A stretch of DNA of 64,000 nucleotides from Candidatus Defluviicoccus seviourii (GTDB lineage: Bacteria > Pseudomonadota > Alphaproteobacteria > Rhodospirillales > Defluviicoccaceae). The notes beneath the pieces were generated by a model that saw only the letters and a list, made by a program, of their open reading frames with translations, had not been told where the DNA came from and did not search any database. Shown one piece after another: positions 21,645 through 30,826 of the stretch. Numbering within the stretch: position 1 is the stretch's first letter; every line of letters starts with the position of its first letter. The position numbers were made by a program, and so were the translations under genes. The stretch is from positions 1 through 64,000 of the forward strand of contig UXAT02000009.1 of the NCBI GenBank assembly GCA_900609035.2, in the 5' to 3' direction.

Positions 21645-22328
21645 ATGACGTCTGTGCAACAATCAGTAGAAGCCGTTGTATTCGACCTCGACGGCACGCT
21701 GGTCGACAGCGCCGCCGACATCGCCTGCAGTTTGAACGTGTTCCTGGCGGAGATCGGGCGGTCGCCGCTGCCGCTCGAAGCGGTCACGAGCATGATCGGC
21801 GAGGGGGCACGGACGCTGATCGCGCGTGCGCTCGCCGCCACCGGCGCGGTGCCGCCGCCGGACGAGGTTCAGGCCCTCACAAGGCGCTTTCTCGATCTCT
21901 ATGAAGCGGCTGCGGCCGACCGGACTACGGCCTATCCCGGTGTCGCTACGGCGCTCCAGGACCTGCAGGCTTCCGGGTTGCGGCTGGGCCTGTGCACCAA
22001 CAAGCCGGAGCGGGCTACCCGCCTCCTGCTCGCGGCGCTCGAGCTTGATCCGCTGTTCGATGTCGTGGTCGGCGGCGATACCCTCGCAGGCGTGCTGAAG
22101 CCGGATCCGCGGCCGCTGCTGCATGCGCTCGATGCCCTGGGCGCCACGGTCGAGCGGGCGGTGATGGTCGGTGACAGCCCGATCGATGTCGCGAGCGCAC
22201 GTGCCGCCGGCTTGCGCGTGTTGGTCCGGCGTGGCGGCTATTCCCGTGGCCCGGCCGAGGACCTCGGCGCCGACGGCATCTTCGAGGCGTTCTCCGACCT
22301 GCCGCAGGCAATCCGGCAGCTTTCTTGA
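21645..22328 (+). CDS. gph: Phosphoglycolate phosphatase (HAD family)
   Basis: Gph dephosphorylates 2-phosphoglycolate formed in DNA repair and oxygenase side reactions. HAD motif I is VVFDLDGTLVDSAADI with the nucleophilic and acid/base Asp pair. Motif II is LCTNKP, and motifs III-IV are LKPDPRPLLHALD and MVGDSPIDVASARAAG. The start at 21645 (MTSVQQSVEAVVFDLDG) gives 227 residues. The same frame stays open far upstream, antisense to glmU, but that part is not coding. Other HAD phosphatases of the same subfamily are possible. Confidence 0.87.
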   Translation: MTSVQQSVEAVVFDLDGTLVDSAADIACSLNVFLAEIGRSPLPLEAVTSMIGEGARTLIARALAATGAVPPPDEVQALTRRFLDLYEAAAADRTTAYPGVATALQDLQASGLRLGLCTNKPERATRLLLAALELDPLFDVVVGGDTLAGVLKPDPRPLLHALDALGATVERAVMVGDSPIDVASARAAGLRVLVRRGGYSRGPAEDLGADGIFEAFSDLPQAIRQLS

Positions 22329-22379
22329 CATGGAGGACGCAGACCTTATCCTTGGTCCTCACGCAGGAAAGACCCTGTC

Positions 22380-22454
22380 GGGCGCGTAGCTCAGCGGGAG
22401 AGCACCGTCTTCACACGGCGGGGGTCGCTGGTTCGATCCCAGCCGCGCCCACCA
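22380..22454 (+). tRNA. tRNA-Val (CAC)
   Basis: The 75-base gene has the acceptor GGGCGCG pairing with CGCGCCC. The D-arm is GCTCAGCGGGAGAGC and the anticodon stem CCGTC/GGCGG holds the loop TTCACAC (anticodon CAC). The T-arm is CTGG-TTCGATC-CCAG and the CCA is encoded. It reads GUG codons. Confidence 0.95.
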
Positions 22455-22495
22455 GGGGATTGCAAAAGCCGGGATCAGACCGTCGCGCCGGCCCT

Positions 22496-25400
22496 TCAGG
22501 TGGTCGACGGCTGATGGGCGAGCGTCTCGAACGCGCCCTGGCCCTGCGAACTCACGACCTGATAGCCCTCATCGAAGGTCCGGTTGACACGCACGTTGTC
22601 GACCAACAGGAACGAGTTCTCCGACTCAGGGCCAGAGAAATCGGTACTGCGGTCGTTGACGACGCCAAAGCCGATCACGAGCTGGCCTGTGGCGCTGGCG
22701 GTGAAGACTGAACTGCGCCAGTCCGAGGCGCCATGGTCGCCGACCGCGCGCACGTCGGCGAGTGAGAACAGCCGTGTCGTTGTGCCGTCATTGATGGTCG
22801 CAAACGCATAGTCGTTGTCGGCCTGGCCGTCCGTGGGTGCCGACACCGCGTCCCGGGCATCGAACATCCAGTCGAACGACACCTCGTCGCCGGCTTGAAC
22901 GTCGGCCGTGAGCTTAAGCGCCGAGCCTGCGGCCGGGAACGAGCCGTCGCTGTCGCGTGGCAGCGTGCCTGCGGGCAGACCGAGGAACTGCTCCAGCGCG
23001 CTCGCGGAATGTCCGCGCGCTTCCAGCACAGCCATCCGCCCGTCTGTGGGGGGATCGGTTGGCGCGTAGAGGCCGCGGGCGCCGTCGGTCTCCTGATAGG
23101 CGTCGGCGGCATTGACGAAAAAGCCTGTCTTCTCGGGCAGCGGGTCGGTCTCGAAGCTCTCCACCACGCGCTCAATGTCGTTCCGGCCGAAGATGGTGAC
23201 CTGCACCTCGCCGCTCTCGCTCAGGCCCAAGCGGTCGCTCACGGAATAGCGAAAGGTATCGGTCGCCTGTTGGCCCGCCTGCAGCGTATCGAAGTGGCCG
23301 GCCGGATCGTAGCGGAGGGTGCCATCAGCACCGACGGTGACGATGCCGCGCGTGCCGGTGGTGTCGATCGCACCAAGGGAAAGGGTATCGCCCGCATCCG
23401 CATCGTGGTCATTGGCGAGCACGTCGATCCTGATCGCGGCTGATTCGGTCGTGTGCGCCTGATCGGCAACCGCGACCGGGCGATCGTTGACGCCGATGAC
23501 CTCGACCTCGATGGTCCCGGTTGCGGTGGCTCCCGCTTCATCGGCGATCCGATAGGTCCACGCATCGGTCGTCCTTTCGCCGGCGGCAAGCGCATCGAAC
23601 CGGCCCTGCGGGTCATAGAGGATCTGATCGCCGGCGAGCGAAACAGCCGCGTGGGCACCCGAACCATCGATCGCAACCAGGCGCAACCGATCGCCTGCAT
23701 CCGCATCCGTATCGTTGGCCAGGATCTGGGCGACGGACAGGGTCAACGGGGTGTCCTCCGTCGTCTCGGCGTGGTCGAGCGTGGCCACCGGCACGTCATT
23801 CAGGCCCTGGACGGCGACGCTCACCGTCGCTTCCGCGGCGGCACCGGCGGCATCGCTGATGCGGTAGGTGAATGTGTCCGTCCGTTCTTCCCCGGCGCGC
23901 AAGGATTGGAACGCCGAGCGCGGGTCGTAGGCGAGCATGCTGTCGGGAAACAGCACGACCGAGGCACCCGAGGCCAGGCTGACGCTGTCGCCGACGCTAA
24001 TCGCGTTGCCGTTGATTGCCGTGACCGTGAGCAGGTCACCGAAGTCGGCATCCTGATCATTCAAGCGGACATCGAAGCGGGCGACGCTGTTTTCGTTCGT
24101 GGTCAGCGTGTCGTCAGCTGCGATCGGCGGAGAGTTGGGCGCCGAAAGGCTCACCGTCACGACGCTGGTGCTGGTCAGCCCATGACGATCGGCAATCGTG
24201 TAGCTGATGCTGTCGGTCAGAACCGGACCGGCACCGAGGCCCGAAGCGGTTGGGGGCGGCGTGTAGAGCATTCCGGCGCCGGGTTCGCCGGTAAGCGTGA
24301 CTTGCGCGCCGGACTGGGTGCTCGCCGCCAGGACGCGCAGGCTCGACGCATCATCGTCGGAATCGACATCAGTGTCATTGGCCAGCACGGCGATCGCAAT
24401 CGGCGCCCCGCCCACTTCCGCCACAGCCGTGTCAGGCTTGGCGACAGGCGCATCGTTGCGGCCCACGAGCGTGACAAAAGCTTGGCCCGAAGCGGTGCCG
24501 CCGTTGGCGTCCGTCACCGTGAAGGCGAGCGCGTCGCGGGCCGTCTCGCCCTCGGCCAGCGCATTGAAGTGGCCGAGCGGGTCGTAGCTGATGCGTCCGT
24601 CGGCAAGCGCGAACTGGCCGGTGCTGGCGGCGCCGTCGATGCTGACAAGCTTAAGCGTGTCCGCACTCGCGCCGGCGGAGGGTTCGGCCCCGGCGAGAAG
24701 CGTGCTGGCCGCGAAAGAGGTGGCAGTGTCCTCGTCAGTGGTGGCAACCTCGGGCGGGGCGCCGTCGCCGAGCGATGGTCGCGGCCTGAAGATGCTGAGC
24801 CCGTCGTTCTCCAGACGCAGCAGCGGCTCAAAGCCAGCGCCAAGGGCAGGGTTGAGGCGGACGTTGTCGAGCAGCAGCGATGACGGATTTTCGTTGCTCT
24901 CATCGTTGATCGCGGCGAAGCCCAGCGTCAGCGTTACCGGGCCGCTGTTGCGCAAGTCGAAATCAGCAGCGACGTCGTAAACGGCCGTCCGCCATCCGGC
25001 GCTGCCGGGCCCGTCCGCGCGCACATCGGCAAGCGTGAAGACGCGCGCTCGTGTACCGTCGGAGACAGTGAAGACGGCGGCGTCGTTGCGGCCGCCGCCG
25101 TTGTCGGTCACTTGTTCGGTGGTGACGAAGGCCCAGTCGAAGGCGATGTAGGCATGGCCGGAAGCGTCAAGGGCGGTCGAGCCAAGGGTAATCCGCGTGC
25201 TGACGGCGGCGGCGGAGGCGGGCTCGGTGCCATCACCCGATTCGCCGGCGTGGCGGCCGGTGTCGTTCGGGATGGCATCGCCGGGCAAGCCGAGGAATGC
25301 CTCCAGCGGCGATTGCACCGCGCCGGGACCGCGAGCGCTGGAGCCGACCGCGTCGATCTGCAGCATGCTGGCGAGGTGGGTGGGGACCAGGCCGGAGGCT

Positions 25401-28400
25401 GCCTGCGGCGCGGCTGCGACCAGCGCCGTTGGTGACGGAACAGCGCCCGGTCCCGGGTCGCGCAGCCAGCCCGCCACGACCGCCCCGGACGGTGTTTCGA
25501 AGCTCTCGAACAGCTCCCCCGGCGCCGGTACGGATGCCGAACTGCGGACGGTTACGGTGACAGCTGCTTCGGCGCGGCCGCCCAAGTTGTCATCGACGGT
25601 GTAGTGGAAAGTGTCGGTTGCAGTCGCCCCGACCGCGAGATCGGCGAACTTGCCGGCAGGATCATAGGTCACGGTGCCGTCGGCGTTGGTGCGGACCTGA
25701 CCGCGGGTGCCGGCCGTATCGACGGCCGCGATCGCCAGCCGCGCGCTTTCCGGATCGGTGTCGTTGGCGAGCACGGCGATGCGCACGGAGGTGCGGGCAT
25801 CGGTCGTTGCCGTGTCGTCGAGCGCGATGGGCGGCTGGTTGTCTTTGACGATCTGGATGGTTGCCGTTGCCTCGGCGCGCGTGCCGCTGCGGTCGGCGAT
25901 GGTGTAGGTGAAACGCTCAGTCGCGGTCTCGAAGACATCAAGATCGTCAAAGTGGCCGCGCGGATCGTAGGCGACGCTCCCGTCGGCTTGTACGCTTAAG
26001 TGCGCGCCGGAAGCGAGGGTGAGGGCGCTGCCGACCGCGGATGCGTCGCCATTGATGGCGACCACCTGCAGGCGATCGGCGGTGTCCACATCGCGGTCGT
26101 TGGCAAGCACGCCGATGGCCGGCGTCAACGTGAGGAGGGTGCCGGCAGCGGTATTCAAACGGTCGTCGACGGCGATCGGTGCATCATTGCGGCCGGTGAC
26201 GGTGACTGTCACGGTGCCGTTTGCCGCCAATCCGTGCCGGTCGGCGGCAGTGTAGGTGATGGTATCGCTCGCCGTCTCCCCGGCACTCAGGTAATCGAAA
26301 CGGCCGGCCGGGCTATAGCTGATCCCGGCGCCGGGGGCGCTCGTGAATGTCACAGCGGCACCCGAGGCAGCCGATGCTGTGGTCACGTGCAGCGAAGCCG
26401 CCGTGTCGTCGCTATCGATGTCGTCGTCGTTGGCAAGGACGGCGATCGGAACATTCGTGTCATCCTCGCCCACTGCCGCCACGTCGGCGCGGGTGAGCGG
26501 CGCATCATTGCGGCCGGCGACGGTGATGGTCAGCAGCGCGCTGTCGCTGGTTCGGCCGTCGCTCACCTGGACGCGGACCGACTCCTGCGCTACCTCACCC
26601 GCGGAAAGGGTTTCGAAGTGGCCTTGCGGATCGTAGCGGACGGCGCCGTCGGCACCGATCACGAGGCGGGCCCCTGAGGCCAGCACGCGATCGAACGGTT
26701 GCGTCCCGACCGCCTGACCATCGACCGCGGTGACCGTGAGTGGTGTCCGGCCGCCGTGGTCGTTGCTGAGCAGGCCTGGGGCAGCCAGTACTGTTGGCTG
26801 ATCCTCGCTCGCTTCGATCGCATCCGCGGCTGCGGTGACTGGCGCCGGCCCGGCGGCAAGCGTGATGTCGAGCGTGCCTTCGGCCCGCGCGCCGTGGCTG
26901 TCCTCGATCGTGTAGATAACCCGATCTGCACTGCCGCTCCCGGAATCGGGCGGGGTGTAGGTGAGGCTGCCGCCTGGGCTGGGGTCGAAGGTCACCCGTC
27001 CCCCCGCTTGCGCCGAAGCGGCGATGATGCGCAGGCTTCCTCGCGTGTCATCGCTGTCAACGTCGGTGTCGTTCAGCAGCACCGGGACGACGATCGGTTC
27101 GCCGCCACGCTCAGTCGTCGCGGTGTCAGCGTTCGCGACCGGCGCGTCGTTGATGCCGGTGAGCGTCAGCGTGACTTCCGCTGTGCTCGCGCCACCCGCC
27201 TCGTTCGCAACGACATAAGTGAAGCGGTCGGTTGCCGTCTCCCCCGCCGCCAAAGCATCAAAGCAGCCACGCGGATCATAGGTGATGGCGCCGTTGGCGC
27301 CGAGGCTGACGCCGCCACGGGTGTCGGCACTGGTTATCGAAACAATGGATAACTTCTCGCCGACGGCGCCATCATTGGCGAGAACATCGAGGGTAACCGG
27401 CGTTTCCTCATCGGTCCGGCCACTGTCGGCCCGCGCTTGCGGGCCCGGCACACTGCCGGTCAGTGTCACCGCGACCGAGCCTTGGGCGCGGGCGCCGTGG
27501 CGGTCCTCGATCGTGTAGGTGATCGTATCGGTCGCAAGAACATTGCTCGCGGGTGGCGTGTAGGTGATGCCTGACCCGGGCAGACCATCGAAGGCTACTT
27601 TCGCTCCCGATTGGGCGGTTGCGGCGACGACGCGCAGGGTCGTGCCATCGTCGTCGCTGTCGACGTCCGTATCGTTGGCAGTGACAGCGATGGCGACCGC
27701 AGGACCACCCCGCTGGATCACCGCGGTGTCGGCACGGGCGACCGGGGCATCATTCACGCCTTGGATGTGCAGGGTGACGGTGCCGCGCGCGGTCTCCTTG
27801 TTGCCGCCGTCAACGATGTAGGCGAACCCGTCGGTCGCGGTTTCGCTCGCGGCCAGACTCTGAAAGCGGAGCGTGGGATCGTAAACAATGCCGCCGTCCC
27901 CGGTCGGAAAGACGCGGCCCAAGGCGCCTGAACGATCGATCCCCTGCAGGACCAGCGGGTCGAAAGGATCGGGATCGACATCGTTGGCGAGGAAGGCTTG
28001 CGGATCGAGCGTCAATACCTCGTCCTCGCGCAGCGTGAAGGCATCGGCGACGGCCACGGGCTGCGCGCTCATGCGCTTCAAGGTGCCGCCGAGATCGTCC
28101 GTTCGGCTGTCGAGCGTGTGCAAGGTGAAGCCGGACGCCTCCGATTGCCGGACGTTATCGACGTAAAGCCGCGACGGTGCGAGCGGAGTGCCGCCTTCGA
28201 GAACGGCGAAGCCGAAGGTGTAGGTACCGGCGCGGCCGGCCGTGTACTCGATCGTTTGCCAACCTGAGGCGCCATAGTCGCCGACGTCGGCGATCGAGAT
28301 CATCGGCAATGCTGTGCTGGTATCGCCGGTGGCAACCGAAAACACGGCGAAGTCATTGAGCGGAGCGGCGCCAGCAGCATCGAAGAAGACATCGAAGCGA

Positions 28401-29680
28401 ACGGTGTCGCCGGCGTTGAGGTGGATCGCATCGATCGATTTGATGGCCGTGCCGGTCGTGGGGGCGGCATCGGGCGCGATCCGGGCGAGCGATCCGGGCG
28501 CAAGTTTGAGAAACTGTTCGATTTCTTGCGTCGACCGGCCCGCCTCTTCGAGCTGGACCATCTCGCCCGCCCGCGCAGTGATGAGGCCGGTCTTTTCGAG
28601 CGGCAGCTCAGGCACACTGCCCGCGGTCTCGTCCGCCGCGCCGAGCGCATCCCAGCGCCGGCCTGGATCCCAACTGGTCAGGTAGACGGGCGGCAGCGGA
28701 TTGGGCTGCCCGCTGTCGTCGGCTGAGGCCGCCATGTTCTGGTAGAGCGCTTCCTCGACATGGCGCGCGCCTTCGATGGGCTGAGACACAACGGCTTGAG
28801 CGCTCGGCGGTGCCTCGGCCAGCGTGGCCGGCTCCGGGGCCAGGTCAAACACGGCGAAAGCCGCGGCGGTTACGTGGAACGGAGTTGCCGCCGCAACTGA
28901 ATCGCCGGGCTCGGACGCCGGTGCCGCCGTTTGCTCCAGCTCCGCTATCGTCGTACAGCCACCAGCGCCGACCGACAGGACATCGGTGAAAGGATCGATC
29001 AGCCACGCGCAGTCGGTGCCCTGGTCGGCGAGGGGAGGTGCGGTTCGGTCGGCAATGGCAACGGCAACGGCTTCTGACGATGCCGCGACATCGTGAGCGC
29101 CGGCGTCGTTTGCGAACACAAGGCGGCCGGCGCTGCCGTCGGCGCCGTCGTGCAGCACAAAACGGATGCCGCCCCCGCGCACTTGCTCGAGCAGCAACGT
29201 GCCGGCTTTGAGGCGGATCTCCCCCGCGGTCGTATCGAGCACAAACGGCCGCTCCGATCCGTCGGCGGCTGCCGGCAGGTGGATCAGGAATCGTCCGGCA
29301 AGTGGCGTGACGCCTCCAGCCGTGGTGCCGCCGGCGGTTTGCCCGTTCTCTGGGGAGATGAGAAGGCGGCTCTCTGGTCCGGCGATGACCTGGGCGCCGT
29401 CCGTAGTGCGCAGCATCAGGCGCGCACCGGCGCCAGTCTCGACGATGTCATCGGCGTTCAGTCTATCGCCAGGGCCGAGCGGAAGCACCGTTCCGTCCGC
29501 GCCCAGCGCGTGGCTTTCCCCGCTCGACTGGGTGTCGACCGTGATGCCGGCGGCTACATCGGCACCGCGGCTGGACGCCAGGGCTGCGGCGGGATCGTTT
29601 AGGCTGGTCGTCTTGGGCGGGATTCCGACAGCAGCCATCGGGTCCGGCTGAGGAGGGGAGGCAATTGGTGCCTGCAGCAT
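22496..29680 (-). CDS. Giant cadherin-like repeat protein (probable secreted adhesin)
   Basis: This 2394-residue protein opens with a FecR-like domain (about residues 60-115: PLGPGDRLNADDIVETGAGA, then LMLRTTDGAQVIAGPESRLL). Thirteen tandem repeats of about 100 residues follow in two blocks (about 540-1385 and 1625-2165). Each has the form APVA-x-AD, then VLANDTDVDSDD, then TFTYTI-D-x-x-G. The Asp-rich loops suggest calcium binding. A different module of about 180 residues occurs before, between and after the blocks (about 350-525, 1390-1615 and 2170-2370), with LEQFLGLP and DNVRVN motifs. There is no Sec signal peptide, so type I secretion is likely, but no exporter gene lies in the window. 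Biofilm or surface attachment is an inference from the architecture. Confidence 0.8.
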   Translation of the reverse strand: MLQAPIASPPQPDPMAAVGIPPKTTSLNDPAAALASSRGADVAAGITVDTQSSGESHALGADGTVLPLGPGDRLNADDIVETGAGARLMLRTTDGAQVIAGPESRLLISPENGQTAGGTTAGGVTPLAGRFLIHLPAAADGSERPFVLDTTAGEIRLKAGTLLLEQVRGGGIRFVLHDGADGSAGRLVFANDAGAHDVAASSEAVAVAIADRTAPPLADQGTDCAWLIDPFTDVLSVGAGGCTTIAELEQTAAPASEPGDSVAAATPFHVTAAAFAVFDLAPEPATLAEAPPSAQAVVSQPIEGARHVEEALYQNMAASADDSGQPNPLPPVYLTSWDPGRRWDALGAADETAGSVPELPLEKTGLITARAGEMVQLEEAGRSTQEIEQFLKLAPGSLARIAPDAAPTTGTAIKSIDAIHLNAGDTVRFDVFFDAAGAAPLNDFAVFSVATGDTSTALPMISIADVGDYGASGWQTIEYTAGRAGTYTFGFAVLEGGTPLAPSRLYVDNVRQSEASGFTLHTLDSRTDDLGGTLKRMSAQPVAVADAFTLREDEVLTLDPQAFLANDVDPDPFDPLVLQGIDRSGALGRVFPTGDGGIVYDPTLRFQSLAASETATDGFAYIVDGGNKETARGTVTLHIQGVNDAPVARADTAVIQRGGPAVAIAVTANDTDVDSDDDGTTLRVVAATAQSGAKVAFDGLPGSGITYTPPASNVLATDTITYTIEDRHGARAQGSVAVTLTGSVPGPQARADSGRTDEETPVTLDVLANDGAVGEKLSIVSITSADTRGGVSLGANGAITYDPRGCFDALAAGETATDRFTYVVANEAGGASTAEVTLTLTGINDAPVANADTATTERGGEPIVVPVLLNDTDVDSDDTRGSLRIIAASAQAGGRVTFDPSPGGSLTYTPPDSGSGSADRVIYTIEDSHGARAEGTLDITLAAGPAPVTAAADAIEASEDQPTVLAAPGLLSNDHGGRTPLTVTAVDGQAVGTQPFDRVLASGARLVIGADGAVRYDPQGHFETLSAGEVAQESVRVQVSDGRTSDSALLTITVAGRNDAPLTRADVAAVGEDDTNVPIAVLANDDDIDSDDTAASLHVTTASAASGAAVTFTSAPGAGISYSPAGRFDYLSAGETASDTITYTAADRHGLAANGTVTVTVTGRNDAPIAVDDRLNTAAGTLLTLTPAIGVLANDRDVDTADRLQVVAINGDASAVGSALTLASGAHLSVQADGSVAYDPRGHFDDLDVFETATERFTYTIADRSGTRAEATATIQIVKDNQPPIALDDTATTDARTSVRIAVLANDTDPESARLAIAAVDTAGTRGQVRTNADGTVTYDPAGKFADLAVGATATDTFHYTVDDNLGGRAEAAVTVTVRSSASVPAPGELFESFETPSGAVVAGWLRDPGPGAVPSPTALVAAAPQAASGLVPTHLASMLQIDAVGSSARGPGAVQSPLEAFLGLPGDAIPNDTGRHAGESGDGTEPASAAAVSTRITLGSTALDASGHAYIAFDWAFVTTEQVTDNGGGRNDAAVFTVSDGTRARVFTLADVRADGPGSAGWRTAVYDVAADFDLRNSGPVTLTLGFAAINDESNENPSSLLLDNVRLNPALGAGFEPLLRLENDGLSIFRPRPSLGDGAPPEVATTDEDTATSFAASTLLAGAEPSAGASADTLKLVSIDGAASTGQFALADGRISYDPLGHFNALAEGETARDALAFTVTDANGGTASGQAFVTLVGRNDAPVAKPDTAVAEVGGAPIAIAVLANDTDVDSDDDASSLRVLAASTQSGAQVTLTGEPGAGMLYTPPPTASGLGAGPVLTDSISYTIADRHGLTSTSVVTVSLSAPNSPPIAADDTLTTNENSVARFDVRLNDQDADFGDLLTVTAINGNAISVGDSVSLASGASVVLFPDSMLAYDPRSAFQSLRAGEERTDTFTYRISDAAGAAAEATVSVAVQGLNDVPVATLDHAETTEDTPLTLSVAQILANDTDADAGDRLRLVAIDGSGAHAAVSLAGDQILYDPQGRFDALAAGERTTDAWTYRIADEAGATATGTIEVEVIGVNDRPVAVADQAHTTESAAIRIDVLANDHDADAGDTLSLGAIDTTGTRGIVTVGADGTLRYDPAGHFDTLQAGQQATDTFRYSVSDRLGLSESGEVQVTIFGRNDIERVVESFETDPLPEKTGFFVNAADAYQETDGARGLYAPTDPPTDGRMAVLEARGHSASALEQFLGLPAGTLPRDSDGSFPAAGSALKLTADVQAGDEVSFDWMFDARDAVSAPTDGQADNDYAFATINDGTTTRLFSLADVRAVGDHGASDWRSSVFTASATGQLVIGFGVVNDRSTDFSGPESENSFLLVDNVRVNRTFDEGYQVVSSQGQGAFETLAHQPSTT

Positions 29681-29946
29681 GCTGGAGAGTTCCTCTCGAA
29701 CGCGCGTTTCACACTCACGCGAATCACGTGCGTCCCACTCCTTATCGTGCTGGCTGTGATCAGCAGCCTGTGGGGCATCGGACGAAAAGCGGCTTTCCTT
29801 CGCGCAAACGCCGCCGCGTCCGAGGCTTATTCCATAACCGCTCTTGAGGCGTCATGCCCCAGTTGGTCGGTCATGCCCTCTCCTCCCCAACAGACCGGCG
29901 CAAATCTAACAGATCCTTAAGAAAGCGAAACAATTTCCTTCAAACG

Positions 29947-29983
29947 GGGCATTCATGGGTTTGCAGAACCGGCATGAATGCCC
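29947..29983. repeat. Perfect inverted repeat, possible operator or hairpin
   Basis: GGGCATTCATG (29947-29957) and CATGAATGCCC (29973-29983) pair perfectly across a 15-base loop. It sits about 265 bases upstream of the adhesin start and 19 bases before a rightward -35-like box. It could be an operator controlling one or both genes, or a hairpin at the end of an unseen transcript. Confidence 0.6.
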
Positions 29984-30001
29984 GGTTGGGGCAGAATGGG
30001 G

Positions 30002-30030
30002 TTGACTCAGCGGGAGAAAAAGGATTAAAA
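30002..30030 (+). promoter_or_regulatory. Candidate sigma-70 promoter for the tail-fibre cassette
   Basis: TTGACT (30002-30007) lies 17 bases before TTAAAA (30025-30030). The -35 box matches consensus at five of six positions and the -10 box at three. The first cassette gene starts at 30091, leaving a leader of about 55 bases. Confidence 0.4.
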
Positions 30031-30090
30031 GCCTAGTCGAAGGCTGTTCATCCTTTCCGCAGCCGCTCTGCCACCACGGGAGACGCACCT

Positions 30091-30297
30091 ATGGGGAGTG
30101 TTTTCAAGACCCCGAAACCGGCCAAGCTGCCGACAGCGACGACGGCAGTCGATTCCGACGAGAAGGAACGGCAGCTCCGCCTGGAAACGCTCTCCAGGAT
30201 CCGGCGCGGTCGCGCCGGCACCATTGCGACCTCCCCACGTGGTCTTCTGGTCGTCAGCGACTGGTCTGCCAACCGCAAGTCGCTCTTGGGGCAATGA
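30091..30297 (+). CDS. Small phage-type structural protein
   Basis: The 68-residue product begins MGSVFKTPKPAKLP and ends with RIRRGRAGTIATSPRGLL and KSLLGQ. This pattern (a short FKTPKP-like start, a charged middle, then RRGRAGTI-x-TS-x-RGLL and a KxLLG end) is common in small proteins of podovirus-like structural gene clusters, as I recall it. The exact role is not known to me. GGGAGA lies 9 bases before the ATG. It is the first of four rightward genes. Confidence 0.65.
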   Translation: MGSVFKTPKPAKLPTATTAVDSDEKERQLRLETLSRIRRGRAGTIATSPRGLLVVSDWSANRKSLLGQ

Positions 30298-30361
30298 AGC
30301 GCCGGTTTGTTCCAGCGGGCTCGCCGAGCCCGCGCTCGACAGGATCTTGAGGAGTCTCCTC

Positions 30362-30799
30362 ATGGCAGGATTTGTTCCTTCCGCCGCGATGGCCGCACTG
30401 CAGATGGGCGTCAGTATGGCGCAGCAGAAAGCCTCCTACGCGGCTCAGAAGGGTGAGACCAAGGCTAGAGTGGCGCAGATCCAGCAGGCGCAGGAAATTG
30501 ATGCCCGCGACCGGCAGGAACGGCTGCGCCGTGCGCTCGCAACGCAGCGCGCCCGCTTCGGAGCGCAGGGGGTGAGTTCCTCCGGCTCTTCCAACGCTGT
30601 TCTCGAAGGCTTGGCCGCCGAGGCCAACCGCGAACAGATCGAGGCCGACGCCCTGGCCGAGACGCGGATCCAGCAACTGGGCTCCGAGCTCGCCAGCGCG
30701 CAACGCAAGAACTTGCTGGCCGCTGTCCAGCCCTACAACCGCCTCGCCTTCAGCGCACTGCAGCGAAACCTGGATACGCACCCCTTGTTGGAAGCTTAA
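30362..30799 (+). CDS. Phage internal virion-type protein
   Basis: The 145-residue protein starts MAGFVPSAAMAALQMGVSMA and continues with a long Gln/Ala/Arg-rich helix (about 25-80). The segment RRALATQRARFGAQGVSSSG (about 60-79) is characteristic of small phage head or internal virion proteins. In those phages it lies between tail-tube and fibre genes. The in-frame extension upstream to 30098 overlaps the previous gene and is not coding. I am confident of phage origin and less so of the function. Confidence 0.6.
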   Translation: MAGFVPSAAMAALQMGVSMAQQKASYAAQKGETKARVAQIQQAQEIDARDRQERLRRALATQRARFGAQGVSSSGSSNAVLEGLAAEANREQIEADALAETRIQQLGSELASAQRKNLLAAVQPYNRLAFSALQRNLDTHPLLEA

Positions 30800-30826
30800 C
30801 AAACTCACTTGAAGGACGCGTAGGGA

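Larger units (their letters stand above)
29681..30090. other. 410-base intergenic region between divergent adhesin and phage-type genes
   Basis: No convincing gene lies here. The short frames at 29665-29847 and 29854-30036 have no ribosome site or recognisable content. It holds an 11-base perfect inverted repeat and a promoter-like pair facing right, both listed separately. The stretch around 29900-29945 is A-rich compared with the flanks. Confidence 0.6.
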
